Below are positions 31,223 through 39,700 of a stretch of 49,082 nucleotides of DNA, piece after piece (position 1 is the first letter of the stretch; each line of letters opens with the position of its first letter). The DNA comes from Planctomycetota bacterium. Lineage in GTDB: Bacteria; Planctomycetota; Phycisphaerae; WQYP01. Both the position numbers and the translations under genes were made by a program. The stretch spans positions 1-49,082 of the forward strand of contig JAJZDN010000024.1 in assembly GCA_021805985.1 (NCBI GenBank), read 5' to 3'. The notes below the pieces were generated by a model. That model was given only the letters and a program-made list of their open reading frames with translations, had not been told where the DNA came from and did not search any database.

Positions 31223-31720
31223 TCATGACGAAGCGGCTCCGGTATTTGGTGCAGGGCTGGCGGCGGCTTGGGGTAATTTCCGCCGCCGGATGGGGATGAT
31301 CCAAGGTGACAGCACAAACGCCGACATCACGAACGCTCCCCAATAGCCAAAGGGATCTCCGGTTTGTAACTCATTGGTCAGGATCCATACCACATAGCAC
31401 ACCAATGGAACGGAAATAGCTCGCAGTGCCCAGATAAGCCACGCCCTGCCAAAAAGTACCGACCAGAAACCGCCGAGGGCCAGACAAAATATAGCCAGAC
31501 AGATCGAAACCCCTATCGGCCAGAACATAAGCGTTAATCCTAGGTCTGCCCGCCAGTTCGGAAGGCTATGACCGTCAATACCTACAATTGACCGACCGCC
31601 GCCAAACTCGTACGCCAGCAGTGAAACCAGCCCTCCCACCACGAACGCCAACCCGATCAATTTTCTGGCACCAACCCACATTGTTAACATCAGACTCTTG
31701 CGCTCAACCAGCCTTCTCAT
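31223..31720 (-). CDS. Small integral membrane protein
   Basis: The start at 31720 is chosen because GGAGG lies 7 nt before this ATG. The ORF extends 66 codons further upstream, over the next gene's 3' end, without a ribosome site. The 165-residue protein has about four hydrophobic helices: LIGLAFVVGGLVSLLAYEF, LTLMFWPIGVSICLAIFCLAL, AISVPLVCYVVWILTNE and GAFVMSAFVLSPWIIPI. It ends in a basic/Ala-Pro tail. I do not recognise the family. It is the last of three consecutive small membrane protein genes on this strand. Confidence 0.65.
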   Translation of the reverse strand: MRRLVERKSLMLTMWVGARKLIGLAFVVGGLVSLLAYEFGGGRSIVGIDGHSLPNWRADLGLTLMFWPIGVSICLAIFCLALGGFWSVLFGRAWLIWALRAISVPLVCYVVWILTNELQTGDPFGYWGAFVMSAFVLSPWIIPIRRRKLPQAAASPAPNTGAASS

Positions 31721-31850
31721 CACTGCACCTCCGCCGATATTGAGTCCAACGGACTGGGCAGAACATCCTCCCAGAAATTCTGGAGAATGTTCGCCGAGCT
31801 GGCGATCGGGGAACCCAGCGGGACCGCTAGATTTGCTAACAGTAACACCA

Positions 31851-32420
31851 TCATCCGCCTCCGATCCCGTTTCCGGATGCGGAGCCAGCCTGCAGCTCCG
31901 ATGCCGGATCAAGAGCAACGATGTCTTTACGCTTTTGCCGCGGGGGAATCAGCCATACGCCAAGGCAGACCAGGATACTTGCGGCGGCAAGCGTTGGAAG
32001 GCCGGGGCAGAAGCGGTCACAGCCCCGATATTCCCGGAGGTAGCGCCAACCCGGATAGCAACCAATCAGCGACCCGAGAGTAACTGCCCTCGCCGCCCAC
32101 CGAGACGGCCGCCACCGACGCAGGCCGGGCGAAATAGCCGCCGAACCCAATCCAAGAAAGTAGCCCGCAAAGATCGCGGTGGTAAGCGTAAACGAAAAAC
32201 TAGCAATGCCGCCAAGTAGTTCCAGAAATGCCAGCCCAATATAGAGCCAAACTTTTATCGGTTCCGCCGCCCACCGTGAAGCATAGGCAGCAGGCATCAA
32301 GAGTGAAATGAACCATACAGTCCAGCCAATGGTGTAAGCTGCCCACCCCGCCCAAAGTCTTAGCCGATACCAAGACGCACTCTTTGGCGCACGCTTTAAT
32401 TGCTTCACTGGTTCAAGCAT
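31851..32420 (-). CDS. Small integral membrane protein
   Basis: 189 residues with a GGGAG 7-8 nt before the ATG. A basic N-terminus (KQLKRAPKSASWYRLRLW) is followed by about four helices (WAAYTIGWTVWFISLLM, VWLYIGLAFLELLGGIASF, LTTAIFAGYFLGLG, LAAASILVCLGVWLI). A soluble tail follows, and a WRYLREYRGCDRFCPGLP loop with two cysteines lies before the last helix. The family is unknown. It is 130 bp upstream of the 165-residue membrane protein and 87 bp downstream of the next one, so the three may be co-transcribed. Confidence 0.65.
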   Translation of the reverse strand: MLEPVKQLKRAPKSASWYRLRLWAGWAAYTIGWTVWFISLLMPAAYASRWAAEPIKVWLYIGLAFLELLGGIASFSFTLTTAIFAGYFLGLGSAAISPGLRRWRPSRWAARAVTLGSLIGCYPGWRYLREYRGCDRFCPGLPTLAAASILVCLGVWLIPPRQKRKDIVALDPASELQAGSASGNGIGGG

Positions 32421-32507
32421 GGCACGCTCCCCTGTGCTGCCGACCCTCGCGGATTCGCGAATTGCCCTGCGGCAGGTTAGGCAGCAACGCCAACATAGTG
32501 CCTCCCG

Positions 32508-33044
32508 TCAAAAAGTCCCATTTTTATTCTTCCGTGGTAATCGCAGTTTAATCCAATAATAAAGGCCGGGCAAAGTGCTAAAGAACACCAAGGTACAGCC
32601 GACGGCAAATACGTTGTACCCATGGAGCGGAGGCATGTCCCTTCCCCGCCATGCGGCCGCAGGCATATATAAAACCCAACTCGCACAAAGAGGAGCACTT
32701 AAGACCGGAACCAGCAAAGATCGCCCGGGACCCCCTCGGCGAAGCGCGTTAATAACGCATGTGAGCAGTCCCGTGTAGAACCAGGCCACCAGTGGAATCG
32801 TGGGATAAAAGATTACTAAAAAAAGGGTCATCCCGAAGATGCCCGAATAAGTTGAGTAGGGGGTGTTATTCCAGGGGTTAAAATCTGCTTTCATGGGAAG
32901 CGAGCGCAAGATTAAAATGACCCCAACCACGAGAGACGCCCGAGCCGGCCATATCGCCCTCGGCGGTAGACGCCGCGAAACATTGGCGTCACCTCCTGCT
33001 GGCGGCACGGACATACCCCTCGTGCTATCACGATCCCGGCACAT
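32508..33044 (-). CDS. Small integral membrane protein
   Basis: 178 residues. AGGAG lies 6 nt before the ATG at 33044, which supports this start over Met11. Helices are near ASLVVGVILILRSLP, GMTLFLVIFYPTIPLVAWFYTGLLTCV, LLVPVLSAPLCASWVLYMP and NVFAVGCTLVFFSTLPGLYYWI. The end is basic (KLRLPRKNKNG). The family is unrecognised. It is the first of three small membrane protein genes. Confidence 0.65.
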   Translation of the reverse strand: MCRDRDSTRGMSVPPAGGDANVSRRLPPRAIWPARASLVVGVILILRSLPMKADFNPWNNTPYSTYSGIFGMTLFLVIFYPTIPLVAWFYTGLLTCVINALRRGGPGRSLLVPVLSAPLCASWVLYMPAAAWRGRDMPPLHGYNVFAVGCTLVFFSTLPGLYYWIKLRLPRKNKNGTF

Positions 33045-33710
33045 AACTGTCTCCTGAATCGAGTTTTCCGGTGATAGCCTGATTCAGTTCCTGGAACAGG
33101 CCATCGTTCCACGGTGCTGATTCCAGCGGGCCGGTAAGCGTGGAGCCATTCCGGACGGCTATCTCTTTTTTCCCATTTTACCTTATCAGTCGGCCAGCCG
33201 GCAACGGACGCAAGCGGCGGCCTGTCCGTGAGTGTCCGTGAGTTGCTTCTGCCGCGTTACATGGCATGACGGCGGAGTCGCCGGGGAGCAAAATAGCGGC
33301 GCTAGCGCTCAGCCACACCAAGATTTTAACGTGGGGACCCCGTCAAACCAAACCGCCCCCTGCCACACCGCCCCCTGCCACACGACCTCGCTGCATACCC
33401 CAACTTCTTGCGGTAACAGGACACGGGGGCGATTATTTTACCTACGATCACAACAGGAGAGAACCGCGGATTGCGCTGATAACGCGGATACCAGTGGATC
33501 GTTGCGGTATTGAAGTAGTTCTGGTTGCCATGGCAATTATCAAATAGCGCTGTGCTAAACGCGTAGGGAAGTCTCGGAGCATGGAAGCCCGGTGTTTATC
33601 CGCGTAATCCGCGTGATCCGCGGTCTTTTTTACAGTCTATTTTGAATTGTTTGCATTGGCCATCCGATGGCGCGTTTGACGTTGCCGACGATCCTTGCGA
33701 CACTTTCGGT
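33045..33710. other. Gene-free interval containing an inverted repeat pair
   Basis: No convincing gene is visible on either strand in these 666 bp. A short tandem duplication of CCGCCCCCTGCCACA occurs near 33352-33383. The most structured part is an inverted pair of ACCGCGGAT-rich sequences at 33463-33491 and 33598-33625. The ORFs crossing it have no family features. Confidence 0.45.
33463..33625. repeat. Inverted repeat pair of CGCGGAT-type sequence
   Basis: AACCGCGGATTGCGC...AACGCGGAT at 33463-33491 and ATCCGCGTAATCCGCG...CCGCGGTC at 33598-33625 are inverted copies about 28 bp long, enclosing about 105 bp. Each arm is itself built of ACGCGGAT iterations. It looks like a REP-type unit. Confidence 0.5.
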
Positions 33711-34673
33711 ATGAATAATTTGACCTTAAACACGCAAACCCTTGTCGAGCCGGATTTATCAGTGCAAATCGGTAAGATGCAACTGGCCAATCCGATGATG
33801 ACGGCCTCAGGTACCTGCGGCTATGCCGACGAATATGCCGACTTTGCCGATTTATCAAAATTTGGTGCATTTGTCACCAAATCCATCAGCAAAGCGCCAC
33901 GTAAGGGCAATGAAAGTTACCGCGTCGTTGAAACGCGGGCCGGCATGCTTAACGCCATTGGCTTGGCCAATATCGGGTTGGAACGGTTCATCAGTGAAAA
34001 AATACCCATCCTGGAAAAATTGGGCATACCCGTCATTGTCAATGTTCCCGGCTGGTGCGTGGAAGATTATGCTGATGTTGCAGAGCGGCTGGATCAGGAA
34101 TTACCGGTCGTGCAGGGTATTGAACTGAATGTGAGTTGTCCCAATGTAAAAAACGGCCTGAGTTTTGGAACCGATCCGGTGCGTCTGGCGGAACTGGTAG
34201 CCGCCGTGCGCAAACGGGTGAAGCGTACGACCCTGATTGTAAAGCTTTCACCCAATGTTGCCGACGTGGCCGTCACCGCCCGCGCCGCCGTTGAAGCCGG
34301 TGCGGATTGCTTATCGCTGATTAATACGTTTACCGCGATGGTTATCGATATTGAAAAAGGGCGGCCCATGCTGGCCAACGGCACAGGCGGCTTAAGCGGT
34401 CCGGCGATAAAACCCATTGCAGTGTTTATGGTGCATCGCGTGTATACACAGGTGGCTAAAGCTCATGCGATCCCGATCATCGGCATGGGCGGCATTCAAA
34501 CCTGGCAGGATGCGGTGGAATTTCTGCTGGCGGGTGCGACGGGTCTGGCGGTTGGAACGGCCCTGTTTATCGATCCGGCGATCCCCAATACAATTTGTGA
34601 CGGCCTGCGGGATTATCTGCAGCGCAAAGGCCATAACCGAGTGCAGGATATTATCGGGACATTGCAAACATAA
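33711..34673 (+). CDS. pyrD: Dihydroorotate dehydrogenase (class 1, 1B-like)
   Basis: Oxidises dihydroorotate to orotate in de novo pyrimidine synthesis using FMN. The ATG at 33711 gives 320 residues, the usual class 1 length. The ORF is open 23 codons further but without support. Motifs: NPMMTASGTCGY, FVTKSIS, NVPGW, NVSCPNVKNG with the catalytic Cys143, VKLSPNV, LINTF, GTGGLSGPAIKP, IIGMGGIQTWQDAVEFLLAGA and VGTALF. Cys as catalytic base marks class 1 rather than class 2. The 1B assignment is tentative because no pyrK partner is adjacent. Confidence 0.93.
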   Translation: MNNLTLNTQTLVEPDLSVQIGKMQLANPMMTASGTCGYADEYADFADLSKFGAFVTKSISKAPRKGNESYRVVETRAGMLNAIGLANIGLERFISEKIPILEKLGIPVIVNVPGWCVEDYADVAERLDQELPVVQGIELNVSCPNVKNGLSFGTDPVRLAELVAAVRKRVKRTTLIVKLSPNVADVAVTARAAVEAGADCLSLINTFTAMVIDIEKGRPMLANGTGGLSGPAIKPIAVFMVHRVYTQVAKAHAIPIIGMGGIQTWQDAVEFLLAGATGLAVGTALFIDPAIPNTICDGLRDYLQRKGHNRVQDIIGTLQT

Positions 34674-34685
34674 GATCCTATCGGC

Positions 34686-34913
34686 GTGAGAGTAGTGAGT
34701 AGAGCAGTAGACTGCAGGTAGCTCTTCCGCCAGAAATTCGTCGACGTAATCCTCAATAAATTCACAGAGCGTTGCGGCCCAGGAACTACTCCGGGTAGCA
34801 GGCTCTGCATCATGGCTCTGGAAAATGATGGGATGTTCGTTCCGATGAGGGTGCGAGCAATCCAGGCAAAACAGATTGCCACCACCGTCTCTCTTAATAC
34901 AAACCATCCGCAA
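34686..34913 (-). pseudogene. SMI1/KNR4 (SUKH)-like C-terminal fragment
   Basis: A minus-strand frame reads RDGGGNLFCLDCSHP, then EHPIIFQSHDAEP and SSWAATLCEFIEDYVDEFL. This matches the order of the C-terminal half of SUKH domains: a Gly-Asn-x-x-x-x-Asp strand, an I-x-x-x-H-D strand, then a Trp/Ser-containing helix ending in E-F-L. There is no N-terminal half, and upstream frames are unrelated. No sensible stop occurs before the frame runs into sequence antisense to pyrD. I take it as the remnant of an immunity-type gene. The boundaries are approximate. Confidence 0.4.
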
Positions 34914-34944
34914 AACAGTTGCAGTGCGGCCGGTCCGCTGCGCA

Positions 34945-35568
34945 CTACACTTGGCGATTTCGCGCCTCGAACCTCATTAATGAAGCGCGACGAAGCTCGG
35001 CGTAATAGCGGGGGCTTTCCTTGGCGTAGCCCAGGTGCCGCGCCGCCTCTGTCCCGACCGGCAGGTACTTCGCGATCTTGGGCGCGATGTCCTCAACCTC
35101 AATCTCCGCAAACGATATGGAAAGAACACCGTACTCGCGGCGCCCCCAAACCTGTATCGCCAGCCGGTACCCTCCATTTTCGCGGAAGAGGTTTGAGCAG
35201 TGGTACCACAGATTACCGCTGGGGACATCTGGCAGCGCGATACGCCGGACCCCGTGGAAAATGATCCTGGTTCGGAAATCCTGCCGCCGAAGCTTGGCTC
35301 GGGGCAGGCCTGCTTCCGCTCTGGCGCGGGCGGTTGAATCTATGGCGTAGACATTTCGGAAGGATACAGTCACCGTGCGCGACGCCAGCCTGACGCCGCG
35401 GAGCAGAACTTCACCGTCGTGAAAGCTGTCGAATGTAAAAACCCGATAGGGAAGGTCGCCGAGCGTGAATCCGCTTCGGATTAGGTGCTCAAAATACCGG
35501 GCCTCCCGGCGCGCCGCCTCGTGGTGGCTTCGGGCTGTCGTGGCACGATTCAGTTTCAGCAATCCCAT
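34945..35568 (-). CDS. Hypothetical protein
   Basis: The ATG at 35568 has GGAG 11 nt upstream; a TTG three codons earlier is the alternative. The 207-residue protein is soluble, basic and mixed alpha/beta. Visible segments are RSHHEAARREARYFEHLIRSG, YRVFTFDSFHDGEVLLRGVRLASRTVTVSFRNVYA, FRTRIIFHGVRRIAL, YGVLSISFAEIEVEDIAPKIAKYLP and a C-terminal helix. There is no signal peptide, membrane helix or catalytic motif I recognise. It lies next to a SUKH-like remnant and an inverted-repeat element, in accessory-type surroundings. Confidence 0.55.
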   Translation of the reverse strand: MGLLKLNRATTARSHHEAARREARYFEHLIRSGFTLGDLPYRVFTFDSFHDGEVLLRGVRLASRTVTVSFRNVYAIDSTARARAEAGLPRAKLRRQDFRTRIIFHGVRRIALPDVPSGNLWYHCSNLFRENGGYRLAIQVWGRREYGVLSISFAEIEVEDIAPKIAKYLPVGTEAARHLGYAKESPRYYAELRRASLMRFEARNRQV

Positions 35569-36068
35569 TCCAGACAACGCTCCTTTGTATTCCCTTTTGC
35601 AATCACAATCACTGTTCGATCACCGGATCAATTCCGAGATCCTCCACCTACCCCTGAGCTGCGAGGAAGGAGGCGGGGCCAGCCACGCCTTAGGACCATT
35701 TGGCCAGCCATGAAATCCGCCATTTGGCCCTTGGGTGAAATGAAACGGCGACGTAGCTAGTTTTGTCATATTTGACCCCAGATTGCGCCTTTTTTTGAAC
35801 GTGGTTCGAAATGCACCGTATGCTCCGAGTTTAACCGTTCCAGTTCTCCGATCCGTCACAAATCAGTGTTTATAGAGCGGGCAGGGTGGTCTTTCGAAGA
35901 ACCCTTACAGCCAACAACTAGCTACGTCCCCATTTCGCTTTCATTCCCTTCGTGGTAGTAGGCGCGAAAGACATAGAGCGCGCAACACGGGGCGTGTTGC
36001 TACCTTGAGTGGACCTGAACGCGGCAATGGTGTGTGGACGCTCGCCCATTCACACCCCCCCGCAGCGC
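35569..36068. other. Gene-free interval
   Basis: 500 bp between two minus-strand genes without a convincing ORF on either strand. The notable structure is the inverted repeat at 35740-35938. Confidence 0.4.
35740..35938. repeat. Inverted-repeat-bounded element of about 200 bp
   Basis: GAAACGGCGACGTAGCTAGTT (35740-35760) and AACTAGCTACGTCCCCATTTC (35917-35937) are inverted copies with two mismatches over 21 bp. The interior has no ORF of note. The arrangement is MITE-like or an IS remnant, though no target duplication was found. Confidence 0.5.
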
Positions 36069-36644
36069 TTAGATCGAGTCCAATATCCGCCCGCGTTGCT
36101 GCTGAAATTCAGCAGCGGTTATTAAGCCGCGGTCGCGGAGTCCCTGAAGCTCGGTAAGACGACGTCCCAGTTCGGCATCACGACCAGCGGCAGTAGGACC
36201 CGTGGCCGAACCTCCTTCGGAGACGCTCGATGCAACTGGCGCGGCGACGACGGGCGGAACTTGATCAGCCAAAGGTTCGTTACCGGCATGGGTCCACTTG
36301 GAAATGGGATCAGGCTCTTCGCCGCCGGTCGTTACGTCCAGCAGCGACATGCGGTTTTGGGCGGTTGTGTTGTAGATGTCCCAGATCAGCTTGCCGATGC
36401 CTGCGAGAATGAACACAACCCCGAAAAGAGGAAAGATCACATGGACGGTGGAGGCAACATGAGCGCCACCGGATGAACCGGGGAATGCGCCAAAGTTGTT
36501 CATGGATTGGGCCGACGACGCGGCGGCACCCGTGAGGGCGTAGGCGAAGATGGTCCAAAGGATTCCAAAGGCGATTACCACGAGGCTGCCCACCGCCCCA
36601 GCCAGTGAAAGGCCTCGTCCTTCCTTGACAGAATACGTAGCCAT
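36069..36644 (-). CDS. SHOCT-domain membrane protein
   Basis: GGAGG lies 6 nt before the ATG at 36644, giving 191 residues. Two membrane helices are visible (LAGAVGSLVVIAFGILWTIFAYAL and HVIFPLFGVVFILAGIGKLIWDI), then a Pro/Ala/Ser-rich cytoplasmic linker. A C-terminal SHOCT helix pair follows (LGRRLTELQGLRDRGLITAAEFQQQRGRILDSI) with the characteristic L-x-x-L-x-x-x-G-x-I-t-x-x-E-F core. SHOCT domains are short oligomerisation modules; the role of this protein is unknown. Confidence 0.8.
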   Translation of the reverse strand: MATYSVKEGRGLSLAGAVGSLVVIAFGILWTIFAYALTGAAASSAQSMNNFGAFPGSSGGAHVASTVHVIFPLFGVVFILAGIGKLIWDIYNTTAQNRMSLLDVTTGGEEPDPISKWTHAGNEPLADQVPPVVAAPVASSVSEGGSATGPTAAGRDAELGRRLTELQGLRDRGLITAAEFQQQRGRILDSI

Positions 36645-36783
36645 AATATACCTCCACGTGCACCCAACCGATGAATAAACTATACGCGCACCCGGACTGC
36701 GGATCAAGCCGAGGATGCGAGTACCCCGGGTGGGGAATTTCTCTGGGGGTGACGCACCTACTACTGTGGCGCGCCTACTTTCG

Positions 36784-39700
36784 CTACCGCAGGGACGGCA
36801 AAGATGATGGCTTGCGAACCAATTCGGTCAGTGAACGGTAATCGACTTTTCCGGTGCCTAGAACTGGTAATTGGTCCAGGTGCACGATGGCGCGGATGTG
36901 GTGCAGTCCGGAGAGGCCGGCTTCGCGGATTGCGGCATTAACTTCTGATCTATCCAGCTGCAGCGTGGTGGCCAGCACCAGCTCCGGCGTGTCGTTCTCT
37001 GCGGTCGCCACCACTGCCAAAGCGGGCGAACTATCGGGCGGGGCGGGAAACTTGCGTTCCAGAACTTCCTCTATCGCCGGCAGGGAAAGCATCTCTCCAC
37101 CAACTTTGATAAAACGCTTCAACCTTCCCGTAAACGTCAGTACCCCACTGGCATCCACGCGAACCAGATCACCGGTGCGATACCAGGTTTCACCGTCCCA
37201 TTGCACAAATGGAGAGTGTGCCTGATCGCCTAGATATCCCTTAAAAATACTTGGCCCGCGCACCAGCAGCATTCCCGGCTGATCCGGGGCACAGCGTTGC
37301 TGCGTTTCTTCATTGATAATGGCCCACTTAATGGAAGGCAGCGGCGTGCCGATGCTGCCGGGGCGAATATCATTTTCCCGTGCCACGGAAACAAAGGGCG
37401 AACATTCGGTTATGCCGTAGCCTTCTAAAATGGACGCTTCAGGGCAGGCTTTTTTTAAGGCGTCATAGACACTTTGCGGGCATTTTTCCGCACCGGTTAC
37501 ACAGATTCTCAAAGCCGATAATGAATCCGGGCCCCTGCCGCGGACAATGTTGGAAAGGAACGTTGGCGTGCCCAATAATATGGACGCGCGGTAATTTTCA
37601 ATCACACGTACCAGCGCGGAGACATCATTGGGATTGGGGTAATGCACCACTTTAACGCCCGCCAACAGCGGCAGAAGCATGGCTGCATTTAATCCGAAGG
37701 AATGAAACGGCGGCAACATACCCAAAAAGCAATCATTGCGGCGAATATGAAAACTCGCCAAGGCATCACGCATGTTCACCAGTAGATTTTCATGACTTAG
37801 CGGCACAGCTTTGGGAAGTGCTTCAGACCCGCTGGTAAATAAAATCACCGCGGTTTCTGAGCCTGCGACGTGATTGAGTGCCCGCCAATAAAACTTCCCC
37901 TTGATTGCGGCACGTAACTTCGCCCCTTTTCCCAATGACCCAGCGAGTTTTTCCAGCGGCACCATTCGATCATTCAAGCTTGAAAAATCCATCCCCTGAG
38001 CTGCCAGGCGGCTAAGCAGGGCCTGTGCCGTCAGCACGCGCTGAACTTCGGCAACGTCCAGGGCGTGCGTGATGTTGCGTATACCCGTGGTCCAATTCAG
38101 CATGACCGGCGTTTTTCCGGAAAACAATACGGCCAGAAATACCGTATCAGCCGCCACAGAAGCCGGCAGCATAATGCCGATCCGCTGTCCCGGAAATTTC
38201 ATAATTTCTTCGCGTAAAGCGAAGATGGACGTGATTAAATCACGGTAGGTTCTGATGCCGCGTTGAATATCAGCCGCCGCAATCTGATCCGGGTGCATCC
38301 GGGCTTGTGCCAGAAATACTTCCTGAATCGTGATGCCCGGAGGCAGTTGTACGCGCTGGTTGCTGCGATCCTGAAACCAGCGGGATTCAGGCATGGGAAC
38401 GGCGGATTCCTTGCTGGCGGCGCCCAGTTGCCCGCACGCCGCCAGCATGACATCATGAACCGATTCCAGCGATTCCACGGCCGGCACCGTTACACCAAAT
38501 TCCTTTTCCAGCCACGCAATTAAATCCATAACCGCCAGACTGTCCATGCCCAGGTCCCGCGCCAATAATTGATCGCGCGTCACGGTCTTCAGGCCGGTGA
38601 ATTCACACATATAGTCCAGGACGATTTTTTCCGTAGCGGGCGCAACCGATTCAGTTGAGCGCTGCGGCTTAGGCGCAGATACGGGAATATCATGGGCACC
38701 GCTGCGGTCCCAGACGCTGTATGGCACATACCGCGCCGGCGGCGCTTCCTGATTGTAAAAGCTTTCCATATACCGGTTCATTTCGGCACGCGTGCCACTC
38801 CGGGGAAAATCAACCGGCTGATGAAAGGTGATGCGCACCTGCCGTTTGGGAAGAAAAAATATTCCGCTGGCTAATAAATCTGTAAGATGAGCCTTAAACG
38901 CATGACCAAGCCGCGGCGGTGCGCCCGCACCCCACCCAAAACTGCTGCCCCATAAACCCGTGGTTCGCACCAGCACCACGCGCACATCCGGCAACTGCGC
39001 CAAGATGCGTTCAACCGCACTGGCACTGCCCAGATCAGTTAACTGTTCCCGCATCAACCTCCCCGCCGGGTACAGCAGTATATTATCCCCCTGGCGCAGC
39101 GCTTCCACGCACCGCCTTATGGCTAGTTGCACGCGATCAGCTTTGCCGTGTTCAATGCTGGACATTTCCGGTATGGGCAGAACACCCACGGTGCCGACCA
39201 GTGCTTTTACCAGTGGATGACGAAGTTGATCTTCCGCGGTCAGGGGGCGCACCGCCAAATATCGATGCAAATGCGCGACCATAATAATCGGATCAATCAA
39301 CGCCGGATGATTGGGCAGAAAGAGTATCCCGCTTTGGCCGGCCTTTTTAATCTCCGTCACGCCGTTCAAGGTTATGCGATAGCGCAGGCGCAAAATCACC
39401 CGCGCCAACAGGCACCACAAACGCCCAGCCCAGTTCGTTTTGCCGCCGGTGGGCTGGGGGTCACTGTACGCGAAGGCCACGCCGATAATTGCCGCTGCGA
39501 TAATCGTCAACAGCCCCGAAGCCAGGAACACCTGCGTAGGTGCAAGACCGTTCTGTAAAGGTATATACAACATACTGCCCATAAGAATACCAACAAATGA
39601 TGCAAACCACGCGGCGGCGATCACCTGCCCCCGGACATTGGCCGCCGGCCGCACCTGGAAAAAACTTTCCAGCGGCACCATGATAAACCCACCGGCAATT

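Noticed and set aside
33232-33547. Two overlapping ORFs of 93 codons
   Set aside because: They run through tandem and inverted repeats; the peptide RTADCADNADT is a by-product of the CGCGGAT repeat.
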